The translations under genes were made by a program, and so were the position numbers. From Chloroflexota bacterium (GTDB taxonomy: Bacteria > Chloroflexota > Dehalococcoidia > Lucifugimonadales > Lucifugimonadaceae), in contig JABIHL010000100.1 in assembly GCA_018649665.1 (NCBI GenBank), forward strand, positions 1-49,534: a DNA stretch of 49,534 nt. The letters run 5' to 3'. The notes under the pieces are model-generated. The model had not been told where the DNA came from and made no database searches. It was given only the letters and a program-made list of their open reading frames with translations. This document shows, one piece after another, positions 28,391-37,271 of the stretch (within the stretch, counting starts at the first letter, position 1; every line of letters starts with the position of its first letter).

Positions 28391-29593
28391 GTGATCAGGA
28401 ACTCATTGTTAACTCGCCTCAGCCCTATAAATATTTCACCAATCGAACAAGAATTTCTGAACAAAATTGAACAACTAAGCGCTCGATCAGGGTCGCACTC
28501 ACCCAGCCTCGGAACGATGCAACAGGCGATTCCTGAAATTGAAGTTGATATCGACGCCTGTTATCTCTCGAACCCGCTAGCAACCGACCTATTTTGGTCA
28601 TATTTCAATGCTGACGTGCTTGCCGATCCACAGCTATTCAAGCGGATGCTTGAAGCTTACCCATCGCAAAACAATGCAATCGCCGAACGACTTTCAGTGG
28701 CCATCGGTGTCGATGCAAATAGCCTGTTCATCGCAAATGGCGCGACCGAAGCCATTCAGGCAGTTATTCACAATTTCTCTTTGCACATTCACATCAACAC
28801 GCCAACCTTTTCGCCTTATTACGAATTTGCAGGGCCAGATACTCAGGTCACAGAGTTCCGACTCGACCCGGCAAACAATTTCGCAGTCGACCCTCAGCAG
28901 TATGTGGAATCAGTTCTACAGAGCGGCGCCGATACCGCTGTTTTAATTTCACCGAATAATCCTGATGGGCACCTGGTATCGGACTCAGATCTCGAATGGA
29001 TTCTTTCGAAACTAACCACGCTTCGAACGATCATCGTTGATGAGAGTTTTATCCATTTTGCTGACAGATCGACACCGGCCGGTGAATTGCCGACACTCAC
29101 AGGAATTACGGGTAGGTTCGACAACGTCACCGTAGTGAAGAGCATGTCGAAGGATTTCGGAATCGCTGGCATTCGAGCCGGTTACGCAATCATGCCGCCA
29201 GAACGAGTGAGTCAGCTCCTCGAACACGGGTATTTGTGGAACACCAGCGGTATGGCTGAGTACTTCTTCTCGTTGTTTGATCGTCCAGAGTTTTCGACGC
29301 AGTATCTACAAGAGTTGTCGAACTACAAAGGCTTCATAAACAAGTTCACAACTTCGACTGCCAAGTTCGATTTCGTTCAGGCTTTTGATACCAGTGCGAA
29401 CTTCCAACTAATGAAAATGCCAGAGCACGTATCTGCCGAAATTGCTGCTGCGCTTCTGTTGCTTAGACACGGCGTTTATGTTCGAAGCTGCGGCGACAAA
29501 ATCGGTCTCGATGGCGAGTATTTGCGAGTGGCAATTCGAACCGAGGCTGAGAACATTAAGGTCGCAAGAGCTATAGCCGACATTCTTGGTTAG
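28391..29593 (+). CDS. Class I/II PLP-dependent aminotransferase (histidinol-phosphate aminotransferase / CobD-like)
   Basis: LFIANGATEAIQAV, ISPNNPDGHLVSDSDLEWIL, IIVDESFIHF, VVKSMSKDFGIAGIRAGYAI, LRVAIRTEAEN. Confidence 0.82.
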   Translation: MIRNSLLTRLSPINISPIEQEFLNKIEQLSARSGSHSPSLGTMQQAIPEIEVDIDACYLSNPLATDLFWSYFNADVLADPQLFKRMLEAYPSQNNAIAERLSVAIGVDANSLFIANGATEAIQAVIHNFSLHIHINTPTFSPYYEFAGPDTQVTEFRLDPANNFAVDPQQYVESVLQSGADTAVLISPNNPDGHLVSDSDLEWILSKLTTLRTIIVDESFIHFADRSTPAGELPTLTGITGRFDNVTVVKSMSKDFGIAGIRAGYAIMPPERVSQLLEHGYLWNTSGMAEYFFSLFDRPEFSTQYLQELSNYKGFINKFTTSTAKFDFVQAFDTSANFQLMKMPEHVSAEIAAALLLLRHGVYVRSCGDKIGLDGEYLRVAIRTEAENIKVARAIADILG

Positions 29594-29634
29594 TCAGAAG
29601 TAGCCCTACCTCCTAACTAAATTCGAAGCTAAAC

Positions 29635-29672
29635 AAATTGGCCGAATCGGAAAATTCCGATTCGGCCAATTT
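29635..29672 (+). terminator. Intrinsic terminator after aminotransferase gene
   Basis: AAATTGGCCGAATCGGAA / TTCCGATTCGGCCAATTT perfect 18-bp arms around AA, then TTATTT. Confidence 0.88.
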
Positions 29673-29913
29673 TTATTTAGCTCAGGTAGAAGACAAACTA
29701 GCCTGATTGCCGTTCGCGAAATACGAACCAAATCAATGTGGGCAACCCGAACTCACAGACGCTGTTTTCAGGAGTTACTGCAATCGTTCTAAATAGTGTT
29801 TACGGTTAGCGGTGTTAATACTGGCAAACATTTACGATATCGACCAACACGAGCTTGCGAAGAATATTTACACGATCCTCACTGCAACCTCTTCCGTGTT
29901 CATCAGGGGACAT

Positions 29914-29929
29914 TGTAAAAATAATCACA
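29914..29929. promoter_or_regulatory. Possible CRP/FNR-family-type site TGTAA-N6-TCACA upstream of napA
   Basis: tgtaaaaataatcaca, 9 of 10 matches to TGTGA-N6-TCACA, 47 nt upstream of the NapA ATG. Confidence 0.3.
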
Positions 29930-29976
29930 AGCGCTAAGTGGCTGGACTCAAAAAAGTAATTTTAATAGGACGTGTT

Positions 29977-32391
29977 ATGGAACAAGTTACCCGTCGGAAC
30001 TTCATAAAGTTTTCCTCGGCTGCAGTTGTCGCAACTGCAAGCACCGGGTTGCTATCGAACGTCACGCGGGGTGACGTTGCAGAAGAGGGTGTTGAAGAGA
30101 TTGAAGGTCTTGAGTGGAATAAGATTCCGTGTCGTTTCTGCGGCACGGGTTGCAGCACTCTAGTCGGAACCAAGGACGGCAAGATTGAATCCGTCAAAGG
30201 CGATCCAGAATCTCCAGTCAACAGAGGCCTTCTTTGTGTGAAGGGGTATGGCCTGCTCAAGATCCAGAACGGATCTGACCGCCTGACCGATCCTCTAATT
30301 CTCGCCACTTCAAAATCTGACCCTGAACCCAAGTACCGTAAAGCGTCTTGGAGTGAGGCTCTAAACCTAGTCGCCGAAAAGATGGCTGCTGCGAAAGCAG
30401 AACACGGTCCAAGCTCGGTCGCTATGTTCGGGTCTGGTCAGTGGACCATCTGGGAAGGCTACGCCGCCTCCAAGCTGTGGAAGGGCGGCATCCAATCGAA
30501 CAGCATCGAGCCAAACGCTCGACACTGTATGGCGAGTGCGGTTGCGGGATTCGCAACGACATTCGGCATGGATGAGCCAATGGGCTGTTACGACGACTTC
30601 GAGCACGCCAATGCGTTTGTGCTCTGGGGTTCGAACATGGCCGAGATGCACCCAATGCTCTGGGCTCGCATCACCCAGCGTCGATTAGTTGAAACATCTA
30701 CCAAGATCATCAACATGACCGTTGCCAGCAACCGTACTGGTGAGATGGCTGATCAAGAAATCATTTTTGAACCGCAATCCGATCTTGCGATTGCAAACGG
30801 TATTGCCAACCAGATCATTCTGCGTGGCAATGTAAACCACGAATTCCTAAACAAGCACGCTGTGTTCAAGAAGGGCAAGCTCGATATCGGATATGGACTC
30901 GAAGATAACTTCAAGTTCGCTGAAGAAGCATCGGCAGTTACGTTCGAGGAATACGCAGAATTCGTATCTGAGTACACACCTGAAGTCGTTCAAGAAATCA
31001 GTGGAATTACTCCACAAGAGCTCAGCGACCTAACCGACGTTTACGCCGACCCTAACGTCAAAGTGATGTCGTTGTGGACTATGGGCGTGAACCAACACAC
31101 CCGTGGTACGTGGATGAACAACCTCATCTACAACATCCACCTTCTTGTGGGCAAGATTTCAACGCCTGGCAACAGTCCGTTCTCACTGACTGGACAGCCA
31201 AGTGCGTGTGGAACAGCCCGTGAAGTTGGAACGTTCACACACCGCCTACCTGCCGATCTGGTTGTAGCTAATCCTGAGCACCGAAAATTTGCTGAGGAAA
31301 TATGGAACATTCCAGAAGGAACGATTCCTGCCGCACCTTCCTATCACGCAGTCGAAATGGTTCGAGCTATCGATCGTGGAGAAGTTAAATTCTTCTGGTC
31401 GCAGGTTTCTAACCCGTTCCAAGACTTCGCCAACCTGAACCGATATGTTGACGCCGTAAAACGTGAAGATTGTTTCGTTGTTGCATCCGATGTGTACCCA
31501 ACGAAAACAACTGAACTAGCCGATGTGATTCTTCCGACCGCTATGTGGTCTGAGAAGGAAGGTGCATTTGGCAACAGTGAACGTCGTACGCATTTCTGGA
31601 AGCAGCTCACTCACGCTCCTGGTCAGGCGAAGTCTGACTTATGGCAGCTGATCGAAGTTGCTAAGCGACTCGGTTTGGGCAATTTGTTCGATTACTCAGC
31701 GAGTGAATACCCGCTGAACGAAGGTCAGTTGCACTCTGATGCTTCCGTAGAAGCCGGCTTCTATATGGAGAAGGCCCTCTGGGAAGAGTACCGAAAGTTC
31801 GGTCTCGGTCACGCTCACGATCTAGCTCCGTTTGAGCTCTACCACCAGACTCGTGGTCTTCGATGGCCAGTGGTTGATGGTGAAGAGACCAAGTGGCGCT
31901 ACAACGAAGAGTACGACCCATACGTTCCAGAAGGTGAAGGTTTCAGGTTCTACGGAAACGATGCCAAAACCGATGGTAAAGCCATCATATGGCTGAGAGC
32001 CTACGAGCCGCCACCTGAGGTTCCAGATATCGAATACCCGATGTGGTTGATGACCGGTCGTGTACTTGAACACTGGCACAGCGGAACGATGACAAAACGG
32101 GTTCCAAGTTTGTGGAAAGCGTACCCACACGCCACCGCGAACATTCACCCGAGAGATGCCATCAAGATGGATGTCGAACACGGCGAGAAGATCAGGGTCA
32201 CGTCACGACGTGGCAGCTGTGAAGTCACTGTCGATATCGGAGGTCGTGTAAAGCCGCCTCAGGGCATGGTCTACGTACCGTGGTTCGATGAAGACGTAAT
32301 GATCAACAACGTAACGCTTGATGCTTACTGTCCGATATCGAAACAGACTGACTACAAAAAGTGCGCAGTAAAAATCGAGAAGTTGTCATGA
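29977..32391 (+). CDS. napA: Periplasmic nitrate reductase catalytic subunit NapA-like molybdopterin oxidoreductase with Tat signal
   Basis: RRNFIKFSS Tat motif; NKIPCRFCGTGCSTLVGTKDGKIESVKGDPESPVNRGLLCVKGYGLLKI; FGSGQWTIWEGYAASKLWKGG; NARHCMASAVAGFATTFGMDEPMGCYDDFEHANAFVLWGSNMAEMHPMLWARI; AATAGGA before ATG 29977. Confidence 0.9.
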   Translation: MEQVTRRNFIKFSSAAVVATASTGLLSNVTRGDVAEEGVEEIEGLEWNKIPCRFCGTGCSTLVGTKDGKIESVKGDPESPVNRGLLCVKGYGLLKIQNGSDRLTDPLILATSKSDPEPKYRKASWSEALNLVAEKMAAAKAEHGPSSVAMFGSGQWTIWEGYAASKLWKGGIQSNSIEPNARHCMASAVAGFATTFGMDEPMGCYDDFEHANAFVLWGSNMAEMHPMLWARITQRRLVETSTKIINMTVASNRTGEMADQEIIFEPQSDLAIANGIANQIILRGNVNHEFLNKHAVFKKGKLDIGYGLEDNFKFAEEASAVTFEEYAEFVSEYTPEVVQEISGITPQELSDLTDVYADPNVKVMSLWTMGVNQHTRGTWMNNLIYNIHLLVGKISTPGNSPFSLTGQPSACGTAREVGTFTHRLPADLVVANPEHRKFAEEIWNIPEGTIPAAPSYHAVEMVRAIDRGEVKFFWSQVSNPFQDFANLNRYVDAVKREDCFVVASDVYPTKTTELADVILPTAMWSEKEGAFGNSERRTHFWKQLTHAPGQAKSDLWQLIEVAKRLGLGNLFDYSASEYPLNEGQLHSDASVEAGFYMEKALWEEYRKFGLGHAHDLAPFELYHQTRGLRWPVVDGEETKWRYNEEYDPYVPEGEGFRFYGNDAKTDGKAIIWLRAYEPPPEVPDIEYPMWLMTGRVLEHWHSGTMTKRVPSLWKAYPHATANIHPRDAIKMDVEHGEKIRVTSRRGSCEVTVDIGGRVKPPQGMVYVPWFDEDVMINNVTLDAYCPISKQTDYKKCAVKIEKLS

Positions 32392-33026
32392 AGAATTTCT
32401 CAGTTACGCCAACGGCCAAAACACTCGCTATTGGGTTCTCGCTCTTAGCTTTGGTAATGGTTGCCTGTACTTCGGCGGATGAACCGGACCCGACTGCAAC
32501 GTCGCCGGCTCCTGCTGCAACACAAGCGCCTGCACCAACAGCGACGCCTGAACCTCCTACGGGTGGAGATACGCCTCTTGCACCGACAGAAACTCCTGTT
32601 GTAGTTGAAGAGCCCACAAAGGCTCCCGACCCAACAGTTGCTCCTGTCGCTACAACGGCACCTACGGCTATTCCGGACGATCCTTTCGTGATCCTGAAAT
32701 CGATCATCGCTGAAGAGGCATTGCCTAACAACTACACAGAAGTGGCGCCTGGCGATGGTGAGCTACTCGAACGTCTCTTCCCTGACGCACCGCCATACGC
32801 GCCGCACAAGGTAAGCGATATTCGAATAACGACCAAGAGCAATAAGTGTGTGACTTGTCATGAGGGTGGATTCTCAGCGGGCGGAAGCGTCGCAACGGGT
32901 ATTCCTTTGAGTCACTACACAGATCAGTACACTCTGGATGTGTCTAACGATCTGGACCCACGGCGATACATGTGTACCTCGTGTCACGTACCGCAGGTCA
33001 CCGACCCACTTCCGTGGGCTGAATAA
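32388..33026 (+). CDS. napB: NapB-like diheme cytochrome c with lipobox-like signal and Ala/Pro/Thr-rich linker
   Basis: CVTCHEGG and DPRRYMCTSCHVPQVTDPL (NapB-like); signal ALVMVAC followed by TSADEPDPTATSPAPAATQAPAPTATPEPP; ATGA overlap with napA. Confidence 0.85.
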   Translation: MKNFSVTPTAKTLAIGFSLLALVMVACTSADEPDPTATSPAPAATQAPAPTATPEPPTGGDTPLAPTETPVVVEEPTKAPDPTVAPVATTAPTAIPDDPFVILKSIIAEEALPNNYTEVAPGDGELLERLFPDAPPYAPHKVSDIRITTKSNKCVTCHEGGFSAGGSVATGIPLSHYTDQYTLDVSNDLDPRRYMCTSCHVPQVTDPLPWAE

Positions 33027-33043
33027 AGTACCGAAACTAAGTT

Positions 33044-33068
33044 GAGCCGCACTCTTTGAGTGCGGCTC
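33044..33068 (+). terminator. Intrinsic terminator after napB
   Basis: GAGCCGCACTC-TTT-GAGTGCGGCTC, 11-bp perfect stem, then TTTCG. Confidence 0.85.
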
Positions 33069-33194
33069 TTTCGCGCCCGGAATAAACCCAGTATCACCGC
33101 GAACTCCTCACAACCTCGAGTCGTATCCACATGTCCAGACAAATAGCATCCACCACGGTGCAGTGCGGTGAAATCGAGATAGGTTGCTCGAATA

Positions 33195-35033
33195 ATGGTC
33201 AATACGAAGAGCAGGCGAAAACTAGGACTCCAACGGCGAATCATGATCTACGCCGCCGTAGGTTTGGGCATTCTTTTCACATCGTGGGGTGTCATAAGCC
33301 GTACGAGTATCGATCAAGTATCAGCCCTGCTGCTTGAGGAACGACTCGCTACGGCGCAATCGGTTTCAGCTGCGTTTAGTGGAGAACTTCACCACATGCG
33401 AAATGATCTGGCTGAGGATCTGGAGGATATTGCTCTACCTGGATCTGATCACGACCAGATAGTCCAAGATTCTTTCACCCATCTCGACGCTGTCGATGAA
33501 TTTACTTACTTCAAAATCAAAGGGATCATCGCCATTGACGAGCAAGGAGAAGTAAACGCTATCGCCCCAAACTCGTTTTCGTTCGAACAGGTACAGAATG
33601 TTGCATCGGGCGATATTTGGCCGTTGGATCCCTTCACTACGTTTATTTCGCACAGCGACTCGGTGACGATCGTAGTGTCGATACCAATTGTCGACTCACA
33701 AGGGAATCATGTTGGAAGCGCCCATGCGTTTATCGATGCGATAGGTTCTGCGTCTCCGTTGGTTGGTTTTCTTCCCTCAGACGAGATTCAGGACTCTACG
33801 TCTGGCAGCCCTGACTATCATCTAGAGGTAATCAACGAAAACGGACTGACGATCCTCGGCATAGGGCCTGATTTACATGATGATGTCGGTGAGCCTACTA
33901 CTCACTGGGATCAGGTGAGCGATGTGGTTACAAACGGTTCTCAAGCAGTTGTAAATGGGGAAGATTCCGACGGTTCAACCGCACTAGCAGTCGTTCCGAT
34001 CATTGGCACCAGAATGTACTTACTGGCGATGCGCGAAAACGATTTATCGATAAGTGCGCCAGCTCGTCTTCAGGATTTATTCATTTTCATTGGTGTAATT
34101 GGGTTTGCGGGTGCAATGTTGGTAGTTGCGTTCACGACAAGACGAGTTGTTCGCCCAACTTCTGAGTTGACCATTGCAGCAGAGAGAATGGCTGGTGGAG
34201 ATCTATCATCACCGGTTTCCGTATGGGCTCAAGATGAAATCGGAAATCTTGCCGAAAGCATTGAATCAATGCGCGTCCAGCTCGCCCATGCTAGTGAACA
34301 GTCCCTCAGATCCAATCACGAACTTGAAAAAAATGTTGCTGTTCGAACAGAGCAACTCCGAATAGCTCTTGGGCAGGTGATTTCAGCTCAAGAGGCAGAA
34401 CGTAAGCGGGTCGCTAGGGATCTACACGATGTTATTGCTCAAGAAATCGTTATTCTCGCTCGTAAGTTAGAACTGGCGCGTCTGAAACTTGAATCGGATG
34501 AACTTGAATCAAGTGATCTCGATGAGTTAATTGGTCTCGCGAGAACGAGCCTAGATTCAACCAGAGAAATATCGAGAGCATTGAGACCTTCAATGATTGA
34601 TGATCTCGGACTAATACCTGCACTAAGCTGGGCAGCGAACGAATTAGAAAAGCGTTCTGGGATCGAAGTCCAAATAGATTTACCGGCCACTAAGCCAGAC
34701 ATCTCTGATGAACAAACATTGCTTTTGTTCAGGGCTGCTCAAGAGGCGTTTGCCAATATTGATCGACATTCAAAAGCCACTCAGGCATCTATCTCACTTA
34801 CCCAAATCGGCAAAATCGTACAGATGCAAATCCGTGACAATGGCGAAGGGTTCGAAATGCCAAGTTCCATGCGTGAACTGGCGATGAATGGTCATCTTGG
34901 ATTAATAGGAATGCTTGAGCGAGTTGAATTGGTAGGCGGTGAATTGAAAATCGAATCTTCAAAAAAGCAATCGCCTAACAGGTTCACTACCACCGTCACT
35001 GCGAGTATTCCCGTTACATCGTCCCTTAGCTAA
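33195..35033 (+). CDS. Sensor histidine kinase, NarX/LiaS-type (HAMP, HisKA_3, HATPase)
   Basis: Two TM segments flanking an extracytoplasmic domain; TTRRVVRPTSELTIAAERMAGGDLSSPV (HAMP); EAERKRVARDLHDVIAQEIVILARKLELARL (HisKA_3). Confidence 0.88.
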   Translation: MVNTKSRRKLGLQRRIMIYAAVGLGILFTSWGVISRTSIDQVSALLLEERLATAQSVSAAFSGELHHMRNDLAEDLEDIALPGSDHDQIVQDSFTHLDAVDEFTYFKIKGIIAIDEQGEVNAIAPNSFSFEQVQNVASGDIWPLDPFTTFISHSDSVTIVVSIPIVDSQGNHVGSAHAFIDAIGSASPLVGFLPSDEIQDSTSGSPDYHLEVINENGLTILGIGPDLHDDVGEPTTHWDQVSDVVTNGSQAVVNGEDSDGSTALAVVPIIGTRMYLLAMRENDLSISAPARLQDLFIFIGVIGFAGAMLVVAFTTRRVVRPTSELTIAAERMAGGDLSSPVSVWAQDEIGNLAESIESMRVQLAHASEQSLRSNHELEKNVAVRTEQLRIALGQVISAQEAERKRVARDLHDVIAQEIVILARKLELARLKLESDELESSDLDELIGLARTSLDSTREISRALRPSMIDDLGLIPALSWAANELEKRSGIEVQIDLPATKPDISDEQTLLLFRAAQEAFANIDRHSKATQASISLTQIGKIVQMQIRDNGEGFEMPSSMRELAMNGHLGLIGMLERVELVGGELKIESSKKQSPNRFTTTVTASIPVTSSLS

Positions 35034-35044
35034 ACGCATATCGG

Positions 35045-35719
35045 CTATTCGACTTCGACCAAACCAATTTTAATTGCCTGGACTACAGCTTCAGTGCGGG
35101 AACTCACATTTAATTTCGCAAAGATATTCCGCAGGTGAGTCTGAACGGTTCGCGAGCTTAGATCGAGTTCAGCTGCAATCATCGAATTTGTGAGTCCAAG
35201 GGCTGCAAATTTCATCACTTCAAGTTCACGAGCGCTGATTCCATTCTTCGGCGCCGAAACTTCCAAGTTTTCCACAGTAGGCTTTGAGGCTCTATCCATG
35301 AGCTTTTGCATTACTTGTGGATGAAGGACAGGCTCACCAGCATGTATGGCCCTGACGGCATGAAGAACTTCTTCCGCAGGAACGTCTTTGAGCAAATATC
35401 CTCCAGCGCCTGCATCGATCATGGCGTAGACATACTCGTCATCGTCATATCCGGTTAGGACGAGGATGCTAGTTTGCGGCCATTTACGCTTAATCTCACG
35501 AGTAGCTTCGATCCCGTTGGTGTTCGGCATCGCAATATCGAGAACAGCAACATCGGGACGAAGCTGTCCTACTAATGAAATCGCTTCATCTCCATCGGCG
35601 GCTTCACCGACGACTGAAAAATCTGCTTCACGTTCAAGCAGTATTCGTGTGCCTTCACGCACAACCGCATGGTCGTCGGCAAGAACAATTCTTATCGATT
35701 CACGTTCGACGTTATCCAT
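35045..35719 (-). CDS. NarL/FixJ-family response regulator (REC + LuxR HTH)
   Basis: [41 protein letters not shown], and [55 protein letters not shown]. Confidence 0.93.
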   Translation of the reverse strand: MDNVERESIRIVLADDHAVVREGTRILLEREADFSVVGEAADGDEAISLVGQLRPDVAVLDIAMPNTNGIEATREIKRKWPQTSILVLTGYDDDEYVYAMIDAGAGGYLLKDVPAEEVLHAVRAIHAGEPVLHPQVMQKLMDRASKPTVENLEVSAPKNGISARELEVMKFAALGLTNSMIAAELDLSSRTVQTHLRNIFAKLNVSSRTEAVVQAIKIGLVEVE

Positions 35720-35788
35720 AAGTCATTACCTCGATCTCATTATCTGACATTCGTTTCAATTGAACGTGAGACGCGCATGTTCATTGGC

Positions 35789-35804
35789 TACGCATATATG
35801 CGTA
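35789..35804. promoter_or_regulatory. Perfect 16-bp palindrome TACGCAT-AT-ATGCGTA, candidate NarL-type 7-2-7 operator
   Basis: TACGCATATATGCGTA equals its own reverse complement; lies between the divergent response-regulator and collagen-cytochrome genes. Confidence 0.45.
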
Positions 35805-35979
35805 AGCAAACTCCACGAAGGCAATTTCTAGAGTCAAGCTGTTCAGCGGATGTTTTCAGTTTGGTGGTGATCTAGCCTGCAGTTGGGGAACTAATTTTCG
35901 TCCCACTCTTTACGATTTTCTGTTTGGTTAGTGAGTTTGACACCCCTTACTCGAAGGAATGAAACGAGGACATTTAGCG

Positions 35980-37029
35980 ATGCGTAAATCAATTTTGTAC
36001 TTTGCACTTGTTGGGGCACTAGTCATGCTCGCCTCTGCTGCCTGTGCCGGCGCAGATGGCGAGTTGGGATCAACCGGAGCGACCGGACCCGCAGGTCCTC
36101 AAGGAATTGCTGGTGTCGATGGTTCTGATGGTGACACCGGAGCGGCAGGACCAGCCGGAGCTAACGGTTCGGCCGGAGAAAAAGGTGCCACAGGAGCGGC
36201 CGGTGCTAAAGGTATTGCAGGTGCAGCCGGAGCCGCTGGGCCAGCAGGTACAGATGGTCTCGATTGGCCAGGGCTAATTCCAGTGGCATATCTGGAAGCA
36301 GACGGCATTGCTGGTGGTACTGCGTACTCAAAGTGGTACTCCACTGAAGGTGGTGGTACAGGCTCTCCCGACACCGCAGTTGCTGCCGATTTCTACCGCT
36401 GCAAATCTTGCCACGGTTGGGACGGCTTAGGTAATTCTGGTTCATACGCCGACCGCACGGGTCAAAGTTCAGGAAAAACAACTCGACCTGACGTATCAGC
36501 GGTAAACCTCCGTTCATCGGTCCTTCGTGAAACACCCCAAGAGCTATACGATCTGATCGCCCGTCCAACTGGACGAGTGATTGACGCAGCAGACAACACT
36601 CATCCTGCATTTGCAGACGTGTTGACTAGCTCCCAGATATGGAATCTGGTGAAGTTCATGCGTGAAGAATGGGTTGAACCGACTGATCTTTATACCTTGA
36701 AGGTCGAAGGTCCAGTAATGCACTGGGACTACTCAACCGATCCACCAACGCTAATCAAACCGACTAGGTCCTACTCGGACATTGGTATTGGTGGAAACAA
36801 GTCCAGAGGTGAGGTGATCTTTGCTCAGGACTGTGCTTCCTGCCACAACGAAACAGGAACCGGTCTCGGAATGTCAGTAGGAGCACTCGTTCGAAGCAAG
36901 CCGCACGAAATATGGCTAAAAGCCAAATTTGGTGAACCGGGACACATGCCTGCCGGTTTGGTAACCGATCTTCAGGATCTGAAAGACCTCTTCCAGGCGC
37001 TGATCAACGAAGATAAGTTTCCCGACTAA
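35980..37029 (+). CDS. Diheme cytochrome c with N-terminal collagen-like Gly-X-Y domain
   Basis: Signal ending LASAAC, then 24 consecutive G-X-Y triplets (GADGELGSTGATGPAGPQ...GTDGLD), heme motifs CKSCH and CASCH; alternative start 35959. Confidence 0.85.
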   Translation: MRKSILYFALVGALVMLASAACAGADGELGSTGATGPAGPQGIAGVDGSDGDTGAAGPAGANGSAGEKGATGAAGAKGIAGAAGAAGPAGTDGLDWPGLIPVAYLEADGIAGGTAYSKWYSTEGGGTGSPDTAVAADFYRCKSCHGWDGLGNSGSYADRTGQSSGKTTRPDVSAVNLRSSVLRETPQELYDLIARPTGRVIDAADNTHPAFADVLTSSQIWNLVKFMREEWVEPTDLYTLKVEGPVMHWDYSTDPPTLIKPTRSYSDIGIGGNKSRGEVIFAQDCASCHNETGTGLGMSVGALVRSKPHEIWLKAKFGEPGHMPAGLVTDLQDLKDLFQALINEDKFPD

Positions 37030-37061
37030 AACAGGGGGTATTGACTAGGTCCAAGCCTAAT

Positions 37062-37091
37062 AAGGAGGTCAGGGAGTTTCCTGACCTCCTT
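37062..37091 (+). terminator. Intrinsic terminator after first collagen-cytochrome gene
   Basis: AAGGAGGTCAGG-GAGTTT-CCTGACCTCCTT, 12-bp perfect stem, then TATTT. Confidence 0.85.
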
Positions 37092-37271
37092 TATTTGGGA
37101 TCGGGAATGAAAAATTTTGAATATTCAGGGCTGGGACGTGGTAACTTTTCACCAATTGTTGGGAACACACATGAAATCTTCATTCAACTCGATTGAGGTG
37201 TCTGTCGACCATTAGATATCGTTCAATGCAACGTAGTGCGGGCTGGCTTTTTATTCTCGGGGGAATGCAGA

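Noticed and set aside
29712-29728. GTTCG-N7-CGAAC inverted repeat upstream of napA
   Set aside because: Only 5-bp arms; expected by chance and no matching regulator consensus.
32303-32731. 142-aa Gly/Val/Ala-rich minus-strand ORF
   Set aside because: Low-complexity mirror of the Ala/Pro/Thr linker of the NapB-like protein, not a real protein.
36040-36260. Repetitive GGA/GCA/CCN-rich DNA as possible tandem repeat or CRISPR
   Set aside because: Fully explained by in-frame collagen-like Gly-X-Y codons; no conserved repeat/spacer structure.
36099-36374. Minus-strand Pro/Ala-rich ORF (91 aa) over the collagen repeats
   Set aside because: Direct antisense of the Gly-X-Y coding repeat.
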